Assembly: GCF_004752005.1 (NCBI RefSeq)
Contig: NZ_CP038493.1
Location: 2,194,302 to 2,258,301 of the forward strand
DNA from: Thalassotalea sp. HSM 43
GTDB taxonomy: Bacteria; Pseudomonadota; Gammaproteobacteria; Enterobacterales; Alteromonadaceae
Direction of reading: 5' to 3'
DNA: 64,000 bases
The position numbers and the translations under genes are program-made. Below the pieces are notes generated by a model. The model had not been told where the DNA came from, did no database searches, and worked only from the letters and a program-made list of their open reading frames with translations. Position 1 is the first letter of the stretch; the number at the start of each line of letters is the position of its first letter. Positions 34,699 to 43,927 of the stretch are shown piece after piece.

Positions 34699-35969
34699 GA
34701 ACTTTGACATTAACGGCACTTGCCGCAGTAACCGCATTATCGTTTAGCGCAAACGCTGAAAAAATCGCTCTTGTTGGTGGTACGATTCATACCATGGGCA
34801 CAAAAGGCACCATTGAAAACGGTACGGTGTTAATTGAGGATGGTAAAATTACTCAAGTAATCGACCAAACAGTGAGCACCGATGAAAGCTACCGCGTAAT
34901 TGACGCCAAAGGTAAAATCATCACCCCTGGCTTTATAGGTGCGTACACATCGTTAGGTTTAGTCGAAGTACCATCTTGGGCTAATACAGTCGATGCAACG
35001 GCAGCGAAAAGCAGCTACCAAGCCTCGTTAGACGCAACCGTTGCCATCAGCCCAGATACCACGTTACGTAATATTTCACGTATCGAAGGTATTACCAGCG
35101 CAGCAACAGCATTAAGCAGTTCAGATACCATGTTTCATGGTCGTGGTGCGATTATCACTTTAGGTGACGATGTTGATCCACTATTGAAGAAACGTGCCTT
35201 TATGGCCATCGACGTATCGAATTCAGGTGCCAACAAAATGGGCGGCACACGAGCGGCTATGTGGTTAAGTTTACGCGATGCGTTTAACGAAGCCTTATAC
35301 GCTCAAACGATTACCTTTACACCACAAACCGAATGGCACGGTACGTTATCTAAGGCCGACGTAGAAGCTATGGTTCCGGTTGTACAAGGCGATGTGCCGG
35401 TACTGTTTAAAGTCCACCGTGCCGCTGATATTCGTCGCATTTTGCATATGATGCAAAACTTTAAGCGCCTAAACGTCACCTTAGTCGGTGCCGCAGAAGC
35501 GTGGCGAGTGGCAGATGAATTGGCCGCTGCTGGCATTGAAGTGATTCTTAACCCAGAATCGAATTTACCTTATGCGTTTGAACAAAACGGCGCAACCATG
35601 GAAAACGCTGCTCGCTTGCACAAAGCGGGTGTGAAAGTTGCTGTTGGCATGAATACCCATAATATTCGCCTTGCCCCGCAACATGCGGGTAATGCGGTTG
35701 CTAATGGTTTGCCATATCAAGCTGGCCTTGCTTCACTGACCACCGTACCTGCTGAGATTTATGGTATGGCTGACAAGCTAGGCCAAATTAAGGCCGGCAT
35801 GCAAGCGGATGTCGTGGTCTGGTCTGGCGACCCACTGGAAGTGATGGAAGCACCGACCAATGTCATCATTAATGGTGAAGAAATCGAACTTGAGTCTCGT
35901 CAAACCAAGTTGCGTGATCGTTACCTTAACCTTGATAAAGAAAAGCCTCAGCAATATACACGACCGTAG
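34695..35969 (+). CDS. Amidohydrolase-like protein with degenerate metal site
   Basis: A 424-residue exported protein (signal peptide ending SANA-E). It has the amidohydrolase frame: ITPGFIGAYTSLG, VLFKVHRAADI, GQIKAGMQADVVVWSGDP. But the HxH motif is replaced by Tyr84 and Ser86, the His of the SFQHAVES block is Ala (LVGAAEAW), and the final Asp is replaced in VGMNTHNI; only the His in KVHRA remains. It is therefore probably not an active metal-dependent hydrolase by itself. The four-base overlap with the intact lipoprotein amidohydrolase ahead suggests a regulatory or structural partner role. A terminator follows. Confidence 0.82.
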   Translation: MRTLTLTALAAVTALSFSANAEKIALVGGTIHTMGTKGTIENGTVLIEDGKITQVIDQTVSTDESYRVIDAKGKIITPGFIGAYTSLGLVEVPSWANTVDATAAKSSYQASLDATVAISPDTTLRNISRIEGITSAATALSSSDTMFHGRGAIITLGDDVDPLLKKRAFMAIDVSNSGANKMGGTRAAMWLSLRDAFNEALYAQTITFTPQTEWHGTLSKADVEAMVPVVQGDVPVLFKVHRAADIRRILHMMQNFKRLNVTLVGAAEAWRVADELAAAGIEVILNPESNLPYAFEQNGATMENAARLHKAGVKVAVGMNTHNIRLAPQHAGNAVANGLPYQAGLASLTTVPAEIYGMADKLGQIKAGMQADVVVWSGDPLEVMEAPTNVIINGEEIELESRQTKLRDRYLNLDKEKPQQYTRP

Positions 35970-35989
35970 TTTATTGTTGTAAGCTTGTA

Positions 35990-36028
35990 AAAAAGCGCGA
36001 GTTATCAATTTGATAGCTCGCGCTTTTT
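35990..36028. terminator. Long palindromic terminator
   Basis: AAAAAGCGCGAG and CTCGCGCTTTTT flank inner pairs TATCAA/TTGATA, giving a nearly continuous stem. It starts 20 bases after the second amidohydrolase gene. Confidence 0.93.
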
Positions 36029-36119
36029 GTTTTTAACGATTGACTTGCCTTAATTATCCTACATACACTGGCAATATCCGCTGTGTATTTTATGCAGCAT
36101 ATAATAAAAAAAATATTGG

Positions 36120-37853
36120 ATGATTATGGAAAATCTTTTACCCAAACGCTTTATGGTTATTGTCTCTGTTATTCAGGGCATTGTACTGACATTGTTATAT
36201 CAAAGCGCTGAACACAATTTTTGGCCTGGCACGAATCTGGTTTGGTTAACCGGGCTTACCACTTTTGCGGTTTGCTTAGGGCCTATGCTGTTGCTCAGCG
36301 TCGAACGTGACAAAATACAGAGAACGATAGCCTTCATATTGCCCTTCGCCTTGTTGATGTCAGCCTTAGGGTTTTATATTGGCTGGCAACAGCAACCTAA
36401 AGAACAATTCACTAACGGTTATGTGATATTCATTTTATGCTTTACCGGCGCGATAGCTTGTTTTAAGGCATTGATGTATTTACAGCAATTGATAGCTGGC
36501 GAGAAAATTGTCTATAGTGCTTTGTTTAGCCATTCTTGGCGAAATTTCATTATTTTTTCTGAAAGCCTGCTATTTACTGGCATCTTCTTCGCGATTTTAC
36601 AGTTAGGCGCAGCATTATTTGCGGTGTTGGATATCAATGTTTTTCGCGAATTGCTGCAAAAAGACTGGTTTGTCATTCCCGTCCTAAATCTGGCTTTTGG
36701 CTTCGCTGTTATTATCTTTCGCAACATTACCTATACCGCCGATACGATCGCAAAAATATTACAAACCTTATTTAAGTTCTTATTACCGGCTATTAGCCTA
36801 GTCTCATTAGCATTTTTAGCTACGTTACCGTTTACCGGCTTACAAAAACTATGGGCAACCGGTTCAGGTAGTAGCTTGGTCCTTTGGTTGCAGGCGTTAA
36901 CCTTATTTTTTGTCAATGCGGTATACCAAGGAGCGAATCAGCAACGTCCTTATGGCGCAATGTTGCATAGGGCTATTTACATCAGCGTTGCCTTTTTGCC
37001 TGTTTACAGTTTAATCGCTTGTTACGGTCTGTGGCTGAGAATCGACCAATATGGATTAACTGTAGCGCGCTGTTGGGGGGTATTAATATGGTTGCTACTG
37101 ACGATATTCACGTTCGGTTACTTAGCCGCCATTATCAAACGTAAAGACCAATGGCTCGAGACATTAAGTACCGTCAATATTCGTATGGGATTAACCGTTT
37201 TAGTGTTTATGTTATTGGTTAACTCTCCTTTATTAAACTTCCAATCGCTGTCAGCTAACAGTCAAATAGAGCGTTTGCACGACGGAAGAATCAGCGTTGA
37301 AGACTTTGATTACCAATATTTTGCTCGGCATTTAGGCCGTGCTGGCTATTTGCATATCCAGAAATTGCGCCAATCTATGGCTAAACAACATCCAAGCTTT
37401 GTCGCAAAACTTGAACGGGTGTATCCCCAGTATGATGTCCGTCGTGATCGGTATTCCGAGAAGCTTGAAAAGCAAGCACTTGATAAGGAATTATTTGTTT
37501 CTAACGCTATATTTTGGCCATCAAAACAATATTTTCCCGATGATTTGATTGACGAAATATATGAGAAAAACAAATTTCGCCAATTTGAAATCCAAGATTT
37601 TTACTTTATTGCCAAAGATTTAAATGGCGATGACAGTATGGAGTTGTTTGTAATAACAGAGCGCAATAGTTATACCAGTGCTAAGCTCTGGCGCATGCGG
37701 GACGATGCATGGCATTCGGATTATGTCACCATTAAAAACCCAAGGGATAATCATTTTATTAAATCATTATTGGACGATAATCAGGTCAGTTTGGTGGTGC
37801 CAGAGTACAGTGATTTACAAATTGGCGATATAACTTTGAGGATCAATAACTAA
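36120..37853 (+). CDS. DUF4153 membrane protein
   Basis: A 577-residue inner-membrane protein. The first two thirds (to about residue 370) hold around ten hydrophobic segments; the rest is soluble. MGLTVLVFMLLVNSPLLNFQSLSANSQIERL is the signature segment where DUF4153 proteins pass from the last helix to the soluble part. The family is widespread in proteobacteria and Bacteroidetes, without known function. ATGs at 36120 and 36126 are both possible. It stands alone after the amidohydrolase terminator and is convergent with trmL. Confidence 0.8.
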   Translation: MIMENLLPKRFMVIVSVIQGIVLTLLYQSAEHNFWPGTNLVWLTGLTTFAVCLGPMLLLSVERDKIQRTIAFILPFALLMSALGFYIGWQQQPKEQFTNGYVIFILCFTGAIACFKALMYLQQLIAGEKIVYSALFSHSWRNFIIFSESLLFTGIFFAILQLGAALFAVLDINVFRELLQKDWFVIPVLNLAFGFAVIIFRNITYTADTIAKILQTLFKFLLPAISLVSLAFLATLPFTGLQKLWATGSGSSLVLWLQALTLFFVNAVYQGANQQRPYGAMLHRAIYISVAFLPVYSLIACYGLWLRIDQYGLTVARCWGVLIWLLLTIFTFGYLAAIIKRKDQWLETLSTVNIRMGLTVLVFMLLVNSPLLNFQSLSANSQIERLHDGRISVEDFDYQYFARHLGRAGYLHIQKLRQSMAKQHPSFVAKLERVYPQYDVRRDRYSEKLEKQALDKELFVSNAIFWPSKQYFPDDLIDEIYEKNKFRQFEIQDFYFIAKDLNGDDSMELFVITERNSYTSAKLWRMRDDAWHSDYVTIKNPRDNHFIKSLLDDNQVSLVVPEYSDLQIGDITLRINN

Positions 37854-37899
37854 CAAAGGCAAAGCCGCTGCTTGGCCCTTAGTTCTTAATATCTAGAGT

Positions 37900-38367
37900 T
37901 TACAAGTCGGCGCCAGGGTAACCTAATTGGCGCCATGCTTCGTACACAAGGACAGCAACCGAGTTAGATAGATTCATGCTGCGTGAGTCTTGTACCATAG
38001 GGATACGCACTTTGTGTTGTTGTGGTATTTGCGCATGAACGTCGTCAGGTAACCCGCGAGTTTCTGAGCCAAAGAGTATGTAGTCACCTTCGCCAAACGT
38101 GATGTCGGTGTGTGGTTGGCTACCGCGAGTGGTTGAGGCAATAATACGCTTAGGTTGTTCGCTGTTAATGAAATCATCGAAGCTTTTGTGACGTTTTAAA
38201 TTAGCGAACTCGTGATAGTCGAGCCCCGCGCGGCGCAGACGTTTGTCGTCAATATCAAACCCTAATGGTTCGATAAGGTGCAAACGAAAACCACTGTTGG
38301 CACATAAGCGAATGATATTACCGGTGTTGGGTGGGATTTCCGGTTCAAATAAAACAATGTCTAACAT
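37900..38367 (-). CDS. trmL: tRNA (cytidine/uridine-2'-O-)-methyltransferase TrmL
   Basis: A 155-residue SPOUT methyltransferase, the size of E. coli TrmL (157). It methylates the 2'-O of position 34 in tRNA-Leu anticodons with [20 protein letters not shown] is motif 1, [10 protein letters not shown] and the [17 protein letters not shown] knot are motifs 2 and 3. Divergent from fieF across 70 bases. Confidence 0.95.
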   Translation of the reverse strand: MLDIVLFEPEIPPNTGNIIRLCANSGFRLHLIEPLGFDIDDKRLRRAGLDYHEFANLKRHKSFDDFINSEQPKRIIASTTRGSQPHTDITFGEGDYILFGSETRGLPDDVHAQIPQQHKVRIPMVQDSRSMNLSNSVAVLVYEAWRQLGYPGADL

Positions 38368-38437
38368 AGTGAAATACAGCGAAAAATAAAAGCGATTATA
38401 CTATGGATGATAGCTATATAGTAGATGCAAGGTCGGT

Positions 38438-39352
38438 ATGAGTGTAAACAACAAAGACAGTTATGAAAGTTTAGTGCGCTTTGCTAGCGGCTCGGCGGTC
38501 TTTGTTGCCGTGGTATTGGTACTCAGTAAAGTGTGGGCTTGGTGGTTATCGGGTTCAGCATCAATGTTGGCTTCAAGTACCGATTCCTTGCTCGACGTCT
38601 TTGCCTCATTAACCAGCTTTATTATTTTGCGTTATTCGCTGGCACCAGCAGATGATGAACATCGCTTTGGTCATGGCAAGGCGGAAAACTTAGCGGCGTT
38701 GATGCAAGCTTCTTTTGTCTTAGGCTCGGCGATTTTGCTTATACTGCATGGTGTCGAGCGCACTGTGTCACCGCAACCTGTTAGCCACAACTTTGCCGCC
38801 ATCATGGTAAGCATTGTCGCCATTTTACTGACTTTAGGCTTGGTCGCTATTCAACGCCACGTGATAAACAAAACGCGCTCAATCGCCATTTCCGCAGACT
38901 CATTGCATTATCAAAGTGATTTATTACTAAACCTTGGGGTGATTATCGCCTTGCTGTTAAGCCAATACGGCTTTATTTATGCCGATGGTGCATTTGCGGT
39001 TTTGGTTGGTGTTTTCTTAGGGGTTGGGGCGATCAAAATTAGCATCCGCGCTGTGCATGACTTAATGGATCATGAATTAAGTGAGCAGCAGGTCGAGCGC
39101 ATCACCGAGCTCATACGTGTCAATGAACAGTCGCTAGGTTTTCACGAACTGCGCACCCGCCAATCTGGAAAAATTGCGTTTATTCAATTCCACCTTGAGC
39201 TCAAGGACGACCTTACATTATACCAAGCACACAGTATCGCCGATAACATTGAGCAAGCCATTGTTAAAGAGTTTCCTAATGCGCAAGTGCTTATTCATCA
39301 AGACCCGCAATCAGTGGTGAAGCAGGAGTTGTCAGGTGAACAACAACGCTAG
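38438..39352 (+). CDS. fieF: Cation-diffusion-facilitator transporter FieF
   Basis: A 304-residue CDF exporter (E. coli FieF 300), exporting Zn2+ and Fe2+ from the cytoplasm in exchange for protons. SSTDSLLDVFASLTSF carries the DxxxD metal site in helix 2 and SADSLHYQSDLLLN the HxxxD site in helix 5. The C-terminal domain (ITELIRVNEQSLGFHELRTR, then QFHLELKDDLTLYQAH) is the cytoplasmic metal-sensing part. Gene sits between trmL (divergent) and a convergent hydrolase gene. Confidence 0.93.
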   Translation: MSVNNKDSYESLVRFASGSAVFVAVVLVLSKVWAWWLSGSASMLASSTDSLLDVFASLTSFIILRYSLAPADDEHRFGHGKAENLAALMQASFVLGSAILLILHGVERTVSPQPVSHNFAAIMVSIVAILLTLGLVAIQRHVINKTRSIAISADSLHYQSDLLLNLGVIIALLLSQYGFIYADGAFAVLVGVFLGVGAIKISIRAVHDLMDHELSEQQVERITELIRVNEQSLGFHELRTRQSGKIAFIQFHLELKDDLTLYQAHSIADNIEQAIVKEFPNAQVLIHQDPQSVVKQELSGEQQR

Positions 39353-39384
39353 TTAAAAGGTTAAGGGGAAGGGTAAAGACAAGG

Positions 39385-40440
39385 TTAGTGTTTGTTGAAC
39401 CAATCTAACGTCGTTGTCAGCGATTGATTGCGCATCGCATCAGACTCAAACAATAATTCATGTTTTGCCCCTTTAATGACCACCGCCTTGCCATTGATGC
39501 AGGAGTCGGCATGGTGCTGATGCAATTGTTGGCAAAACTCATCTTGTTTTTCATTACTTACCACAGTGTCCAACTCCGCCTGCATGACCATGATTGGCGT
39601 GCTAAGTTGTTTAATATTGGCAAAAATGGCTTTATCACTGGCAATGGCAGCATCGAGCCAAGCCAAAGTAACGCCGCCTAATTGGATGTTTTTAGTCTGT
39701 TTATAAAGTGTTTGGAAAATCTCAAAGCGCACTTTCGAGTGCATCAAATCATTGTCGCTAAACTGCTTTTCTTTGAAACCACCATGACCAATAAAATAAC
39801 TGGATTGGTCGCTAAACAGAGCATTAAAAAAGTGCGAGCTTTGAATCAGCGGCGCGGCTAACCATGCCGGAGCAGGATCTGCATTAATGGCAATCATCGG
39901 TGATGATAAACTGGCGGCTTGAAATGTATTCGGCTGTTGTTGCATGTACAGAATACCGATATTACCGCCCATTGAGTGGGCCAATAGATATAATCGCTGA
40001 CCAAGCTGTGGTTTTACTATTTGTTTAATAAAAACATGAAAATCATCGACATAATTTTGGAAATCAGCAACATAGCCTTTCTCTCTGTCTTCCAGCTCAC
40101 GTGATGACAACCCTTGGCCACGATGATCTATCATTGCAACGTTATAACCTTGATTTATCAGGTCATACGCCACTTCTTTGTATTTTAGGTAGCTTTCTGA
40201 GCGACCAGGTGAAACTACGATTGTCGCAGCACCATCATGGACATTGAATAAAGCATAATGAATATCTAAGCCGTCGCCTGATTTAAAGTGCGCGAACACA
40301 CCTTTTTGCCAAAGCTGACCAATGCTGGGTTGAGCGGCGATCAAGTTTGCTTCTTGGCTAAATGAGTAGGTCGTTGCTAATGTCGGGGCTGTTATCATTA
40401 TGGTTTTAATAAAAATTATTAGAGTCAGAAAACGAGTCAT
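39385..40440 (-). CDS. Lysophospholipase-like alpha/beta hydrolase
   Basis: A 351-residue serine hydrolase with an N-terminal signal (LTLIIFIKTIMITAPTLA-T). The elbow AHSMGG (GHSMG type, Ser nucleophile) and the oxyanion region VVSPGRSESYLKY, plus IDHRGQGLSSRELEDREKGYV, are the features of PldB/monoglyceride-lipase proteins. MQAELDTVV and KGAKHELLFE supply the catalytic Asp and His. It probably acts on lysophospholipids or monoacylglycerols outside the inner membrane. ATG at 40440 is preferred to GTG at 40452 on codon grounds; no clear ribosome site is seen for either. Downstream of cpxA on the same strand, 47 bases away. Confidence 0.85.
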   Translation of the reverse strand: MTRFLTLIIFIKTIMITAPTLATTYSFSQEANLIAAQPSIGQLWQKGVFAHFKSGDGLDIHYALFNVHDGAATIVVSPGRSESYLKYKEVAYDLINQGYNVAMIDHRGQGLSSRELEDREKGYVADFQNYVDDFHVFIKQIVKPQLGQRLYLLAHSMGGNIGILYMQQQPNTFQAASLSSPMIAINADPAPAWLAAPLIQSSHFFNALFSDQSSYFIGHGGFKEKQFSDNDLMHSKVRFEIFQTLYKQTKNIQLGGVTLAWLDAAIASDKAIFANIKQLSTPIMVMQAELDTVVSNEKQDEFCQQLHQHHADSCINGKAVVIKGAKHELLFESDAMRNQSLTTTLDWFNKH

Positions 40441-40487
40441 GATGTGCAACACAACTTTTTGTGTAAATTGCTAATAAATAAAGGTAT

Positions 40488-41903
40488 CTAGCTATTTAGT
40501 GTAGCATCATAAGGTAATTTTATCGTTACTTGCAAACCAGGATTGGTTTTATTTTTACTGGCAAGTTGCGCATAAATATCACCGCCATGGGCGGCAATCG
40601 CACGACTGGCTATGGCAAGGCCGAGACCTGTGCCGCCACTGATTCGATCCCGCGCTTCACTGGTGCGATAAAATGGTTTGAATATTTGTTGCAACTGACT
40701 CACTTCAACGCCTTGTCCTTGATCGGTAATCACGATATGAATAAAGCCGTCATTAACTTGGCACGACAACTGAATTTGCGCTTGTTCTGGGCTGTATCGA
40801 ATCGCATTACTCAGTAAGTTTTCGATGGCAGAAGATAGCATTGCCGCATCGCCCTCGATAATAAGGTTTTGCGCAATGTCGCTGTGCAATTGCAGTTGTT
40901 TTTCCGCTAGCACCAACTCATAGTCATTGACTAACTTGCCGCATAGATTGCCAATATTTACAGGCTCAGAGCTCATGTGAACAAGCTGGTTTTCAAGTCG
41001 AGATAATTGCAATGCTTGGCTTATCATGTCATCAAGACGTGCCACTTCAGTTTCGCAGCGTTGCAAGTAACGTTGCATTTCATCAGAACGGTCATCGACT
41101 CGATTTGCCAGTGATAACGCCAGTTGTAAGCGGGTTAATGGCGACCGTAATTCGTGGGAAATATCACCTAACAGGCGCTGTTGCGAACTAACTGATTCTT
41201 GGATGCGTTCAGCCATTGTATTAAACGCCTGACCGAGCTGACCAAATTCATCAATGCGTTGATCAAACTGTGGGATACGCGTATTTAACTCACCCTCACC
41301 AAATTTTTCACTGGCTTGTTTTAACACATTCATTGGTCGCATAAACAATCGTGCCAACAGCCAAGAGAGCAGACCGGTAACCAATAGTGTGGTGACAATG
41401 CGCAGCCAAAATGGGATGGCATGAATACGGCCAACAAAATCCTTGCCATGCAATGGACGGGATACAAACAGTTGATAAGGTTGGTCGTTAAACTCCAAAT
41501 CGATTGGTCCAAGTAGTTGGCTGTTGCCAAAAACACGAACCACAGGATGGTCAAATTGTGAGTTTAATATATATTCTTTGATTTCCGCTTTTTGTTTGCG
41601 GGCGTTGCTGGCGATTCGGTGCGAATCGACGGATTTTAACCAGATTTCTTTCGGCACTCGTTTGTCACGGTTGTCTATTAAACGCCAAATCTTGTCGCCG
41701 TGACGCTCTCCGGTTTGAATAAGTCGATCGTTAACCTTTTTCAAGTGGTGCATCGCACCTCTTGGGATCGGTCTGACTTCTTCCATTTCGGTAAACTTTA
41801 CCGACACCCAGCGTGTGGCAAAAATGGCGCAGATGGCAATGATCCAAAAGCCAAGGAACATTTTGACACTGAACATGGAAAAATAACTGATTAGGCGTTT
41901 CAT
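40488..41903 (-). CDS. cpxA: Envelope-stress sensor histidine kinase CpxA
   Basis: A 471-residue sensor kinase. Two membrane helices (about 13-30 and 170-190) enclose a periplasmic sensor with SVDSHRIASNARKQK and VRVFGNSQLLGP, similar to CpxA. A HAMP domain (residues about 190-240) follows, then the H-box DISHELRSPLTRLQL, an N-box SAIENLLSNAIRYS and G-boxes DQGQGVEV and GGTGLGLAI. It phosphorylates CpxR in response to misfolded envelope proteins. Its ATG overlaps the cpxR stop by four bases. Confidence 0.93.
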   Translation of the reverse strand: MKRLISYFSMFSVKMFLGFWIIAICAIFATRWVSVKFTEMEEVRPIPRGAMHHLKKVNDRLIQTGERHGDKIWRLIDNRDKRVPKEIWLKSVDSHRIASNARKQKAEIKEYILNSQFDHPVVRVFGNSQLLGPIDLEFNDQPYQLFVSRPLHGKDFVGRIHAIPFWLRIVTTLLVTGLLSWLLARLFMRPMNVLKQASEKFGEGELNTRIPQFDQRIDEFGQLGQAFNTMAERIQESVSSQQRLLGDISHELRSPLTRLQLALSLANRVDDRSDEMQRYLQRCETEVARLDDMISQALQLSRLENQLVHMSSEPVNIGNLCGKLVNDYELVLAEKQLQLHSDIAQNLIIEGDAAMLSSAIENLLSNAIRYSPEQAQIQLSCQVNDGFIHIVITDQGQGVEVSQLQQIFKPFYRTSEARDRISGGTGLGLAIASRAIAAHGGDIYAQLASKNKTNPGLQVTIKLPYDATLNS

Positions 41904-42595
41904 TGGTCACCGCTTATAAATACATAGCCAACACCGCGTATGGTTTTAATTTTTTCATCGTCAGCAAATTGCTGTAGCTTGCGACGAATATTGGATAAAT
42001 GCATATCGATGCTGCGATCGAATGCCGCTAGGGGGCGGCCTAAAATTTGTTCACTAATTTGCTCTTTGGAAATAATGCTGTCAGGTGAAGACATCAGCAG
42101 ATGCAATATTTCATATTCGGTACCGGTCAGCACAACCTGTTGTTGTTGGCATAACACTTCACGGCTGGCACCTTTGATCTGCACCTGATTTAATTCAATA
42201 TTAAGCTGTTTGTTTTTATTGTTAATAATGTCGACGCGGCGCAAAATGGCTCGAATGCGTGCTAGTAATTCATTTGGATTGTATGGTTTAGCTAGATAGT
42301 CATCAGCGCCTAATTCAAGGCCTAATACGCGGTCGGTATCATCGCCTTTGGCGGTTAGCATTAAGATGGGCGTTTGATGACGACCACCAAGAGCGCGCAA
42401 CACGTCAAGACCATTAACTTTTGGCATCATAATATCGAGCAGTATTAAGTCAAACTGTTGTTGTTGAATCTGTTGTAGGCCTTGCTCACCATCAAATGCG
42501 GTGCTAATGGTAAACCCTTCGGCTTGTAATAGTTCAGATAATAGTTCGACCAATTCACGATCGTCATCAATAAGCAACAAATGTTTGGGTGTCAT
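41900..42595 (-). CDS. cpxR: Response regulator CpxR
   Basis: A 231-residue OmpR-type regulator (E. coli CpxR 232). Receiver: acidic residues 10-12, phosphorylated Asp54 in LILLDIMMPK, Thr81 and Lys103. The winged-helix domain has EYEILHLLMSSPDSIISKEQ and RSIDMHLSNIRRKL. It controls envelope-stress genes through GTAAA direct repeats; such a repeat lies at 42659-42674 in its own promoter region, shared with the divergent cpxP-like gene. Confidence 0.95.
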   Translation of the reverse strand: MTPKHLLLIDDDRELVELLSELLQAEGFTISTAFDGEQGLQQIQQQQFDLILLDIMMPKVNGLDVLRALGGRHQTPILMLTAKGDDTDRVLGLELGADDYLAKPYNPNELLARIRAILRRVDIINNKNKQLNIELNQVQIKGASREVLCQQQQVVLTGTEYEILHLLMSSPDSIISKEQISEQILGRPLAAFDRSIDMHLSNIRRKLQQFADDEKIKTIRGVGYVFISGDQ

Positions 42596-42658
42596 ATGCT
42601 ATGCCTGTAGGTTGTCTATATGCCTATTTTAACCGCAATAATGCCTTGTTCTTTAATA

Positions 42659-42674
42659 TTTACCAAATCTTTAC
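42659..42674 (-). promoter_or_regulatory. CpxR box GTAAA-N6-GTAAA in the cpxR/cpxP spacer
   Basis: On the minus strand it reads GTAAA-GATTTG-GTAAA, within the known GTAAA-N4..8-GTAAA consensus of CpxR. It lies 64 bases before cpxR and 78 before the cpxP-like gene, suited to autoregulate both. Confidence 0.8.
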
Positions 42675-42751
42675 ATGGCCTTTGCACAAGCTTGCAGTTG
42701 GATTGACTATGATTAGCTTAACCCAACTAATAACGTTTATAGGAGTCATTT

Positions 42752-43228
42752 ATGGCGCTCGTTAACAAGAAAACTGTGATCGTATCACTACTATGTATGT
42801 TTGTTTCAGTTACCGCAATCGCTAAACCACATAACGGTCAACATCGTGGTATGGAACTCGGCCGCTTTGTCGAGAAACTCGATTTGAGTGAGCAACAACG
42901 TACCGATATTAAAGCAATACAAGCCGATGCGAAGCAACGTTACAAAGCGTTGAAAGACGAACAAGGTGAGTCGGCGTCGGGTGAGCAATTAGCCGAACTA
43001 ATGAAACAAGAAACATTTGATCAAGGCAAATTTGAACAACTATACGATGAAAAATCGGCTAAAAAGAAGCAGGTGGCGCTGATTCGTGCGCAATCTATGC
43101 ATCAAATGTATCAGCTACTTAATGAGCAGCAGCGTGCAGAACTTGAACAGATGATGCAAAAGCACAAAGAGAAACGCAAAATGCGCAAGCAAAAGCACAA
43201 ACAAAAACGCGATAGCGCAGAACAATAG
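42752..43228 (+). CDS. cpxP: CpxP/Spy-family periplasmic protein
   Basis: A 158-residue protein with a signal peptide (SLLCMFVSVTAIA-K). LDLSEQQRTDIKAIQADAKQRYKAL is the LTxxQ-type repeat of the CpxP/Spy fold; the second LTxxQ copy is replaced by LNEQQRAEL. A highly basic Lys/Arg/His-rich tail (last 30 residues) follows. CpxP inhibits CpxA and acts as a chaperone. Divergent from cpxR with a CpxR box between, the same arrangement as in enterobacteria, which supports the name. A terminator follows. Confidence 0.88.
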   Translation: MALVNKKTVIVSLLCMFVSVTAIAKPHNGQHRGMELGRFVEKLDLSEQQRTDIKAIQADAKQRYKALKDEQGESASGEQLAELMKQETFDQGKFEQLYDEKSAKKKQVALIRAQSMHQMYQLLNEQQRAELEQMMQKHKEKRKMRKQKHKQKRDSAEQ

Positions 43229-43267
43229 AAAATAATTTGTAATAAATCCGCTCGTGTTATGACTATT

Positions 43268-43300
43268 AATGCAACCCTAGTTTAGGGTTGCATTTTTTTT
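43268..43300 (+). terminator. Terminator after cpxP
   Basis: AATGCAACCCTA and TAGGGTTGCATT form a perfect 12-bp stem with a GTT loop and run into eight T in all. Confidence 0.95.
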
Positions 43301-43408
43301 GTTATAAACGGATGCACAACAGAGGCGACTTAGTACTGGTGCTAAATGTCGTTAGTTGTTATAAAACAACAATAAATTGTATGTATTTAATTGATTCAGG
43401 GGCACTTT

Positions 43409-43927
43409 TTGTTCTTTAAACGATGGCGAACCAACAACAAATTGGAGCAAGAGTTACAGCAACACTTACCAATGCTGGAACGTATTGTCGCTTCCTATGA
43501 AGCAAACCCAGCTATCGCCGAAGAGATCATGCAGGAAGTGGTTTTAGCCATATTTAACGCCTTTGATAAATTTCAAGGGCAGTCGAGTAGCAAAACCTAC
43601 TTTGCTCGTATAGCTCATAACCGCTGCATTAGTCACGTTGATAAAGCGGTTAAGCAAGTCGCGACGCAAACGATAGATGATGGCTACTCTGAGCAACAAC
43701 ACACCACCGACAAGCACACCTTGATTGAGCATGATATGCGTAAACAACAGCTTGATAAATTAATTTATGATTTACCACTGCTGCAGCGTCAGGTTTTTAC
43801 GCTGTTTCTTGAAGGCTTTAGCTATCAACAAATTGCCGATATATGTGGTACGGGTAGCAGTAATGTCGGGGTTATTTTGAATCGTCTTAAAAAACAGTTT
43901 TCGGTTAAGTTTCAACAGGAGCAATAA
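43409..43927 (+). CDS. ECF-type RNA polymerase sigma factor
   Basis: A 172-residue sigma factor. Region 2 shows EEIMQEVVLAIFNAFDKFQ and KTYFARIAHNRCISHVDK; region 4 has LPLLQRQVFTLFLEGFSYQQIADICGTGSSNVGVILNRLKK. No ATG is available: a TTG at 43409 with AGGGG six bases upstream is chosen, an earlier TTG at 43391 is also in frame. The next gene starts in the TAATG overlap, so the membrane protein it encodes may be its regulator. It differs from RpoE in lacking a neighbouring rseA-like gene. Its regulon is not visible. Confidence 0.88.
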   Translation: MFFKRWRTNNKLEQELQQHLPMLERIVASYEANPAIAEEIMQEVVLAIFNAFDKFQGQSSSKTYFARIAHNRCISHVDKAVKQVATQTIDDGYSEQQHTTDKHTLIEHDMRKQQLDKLIYDLPLLQRQVFTLFLEGFSYQQIADICGTGSSNVGVILNRLKKQFSVKFQQEQ

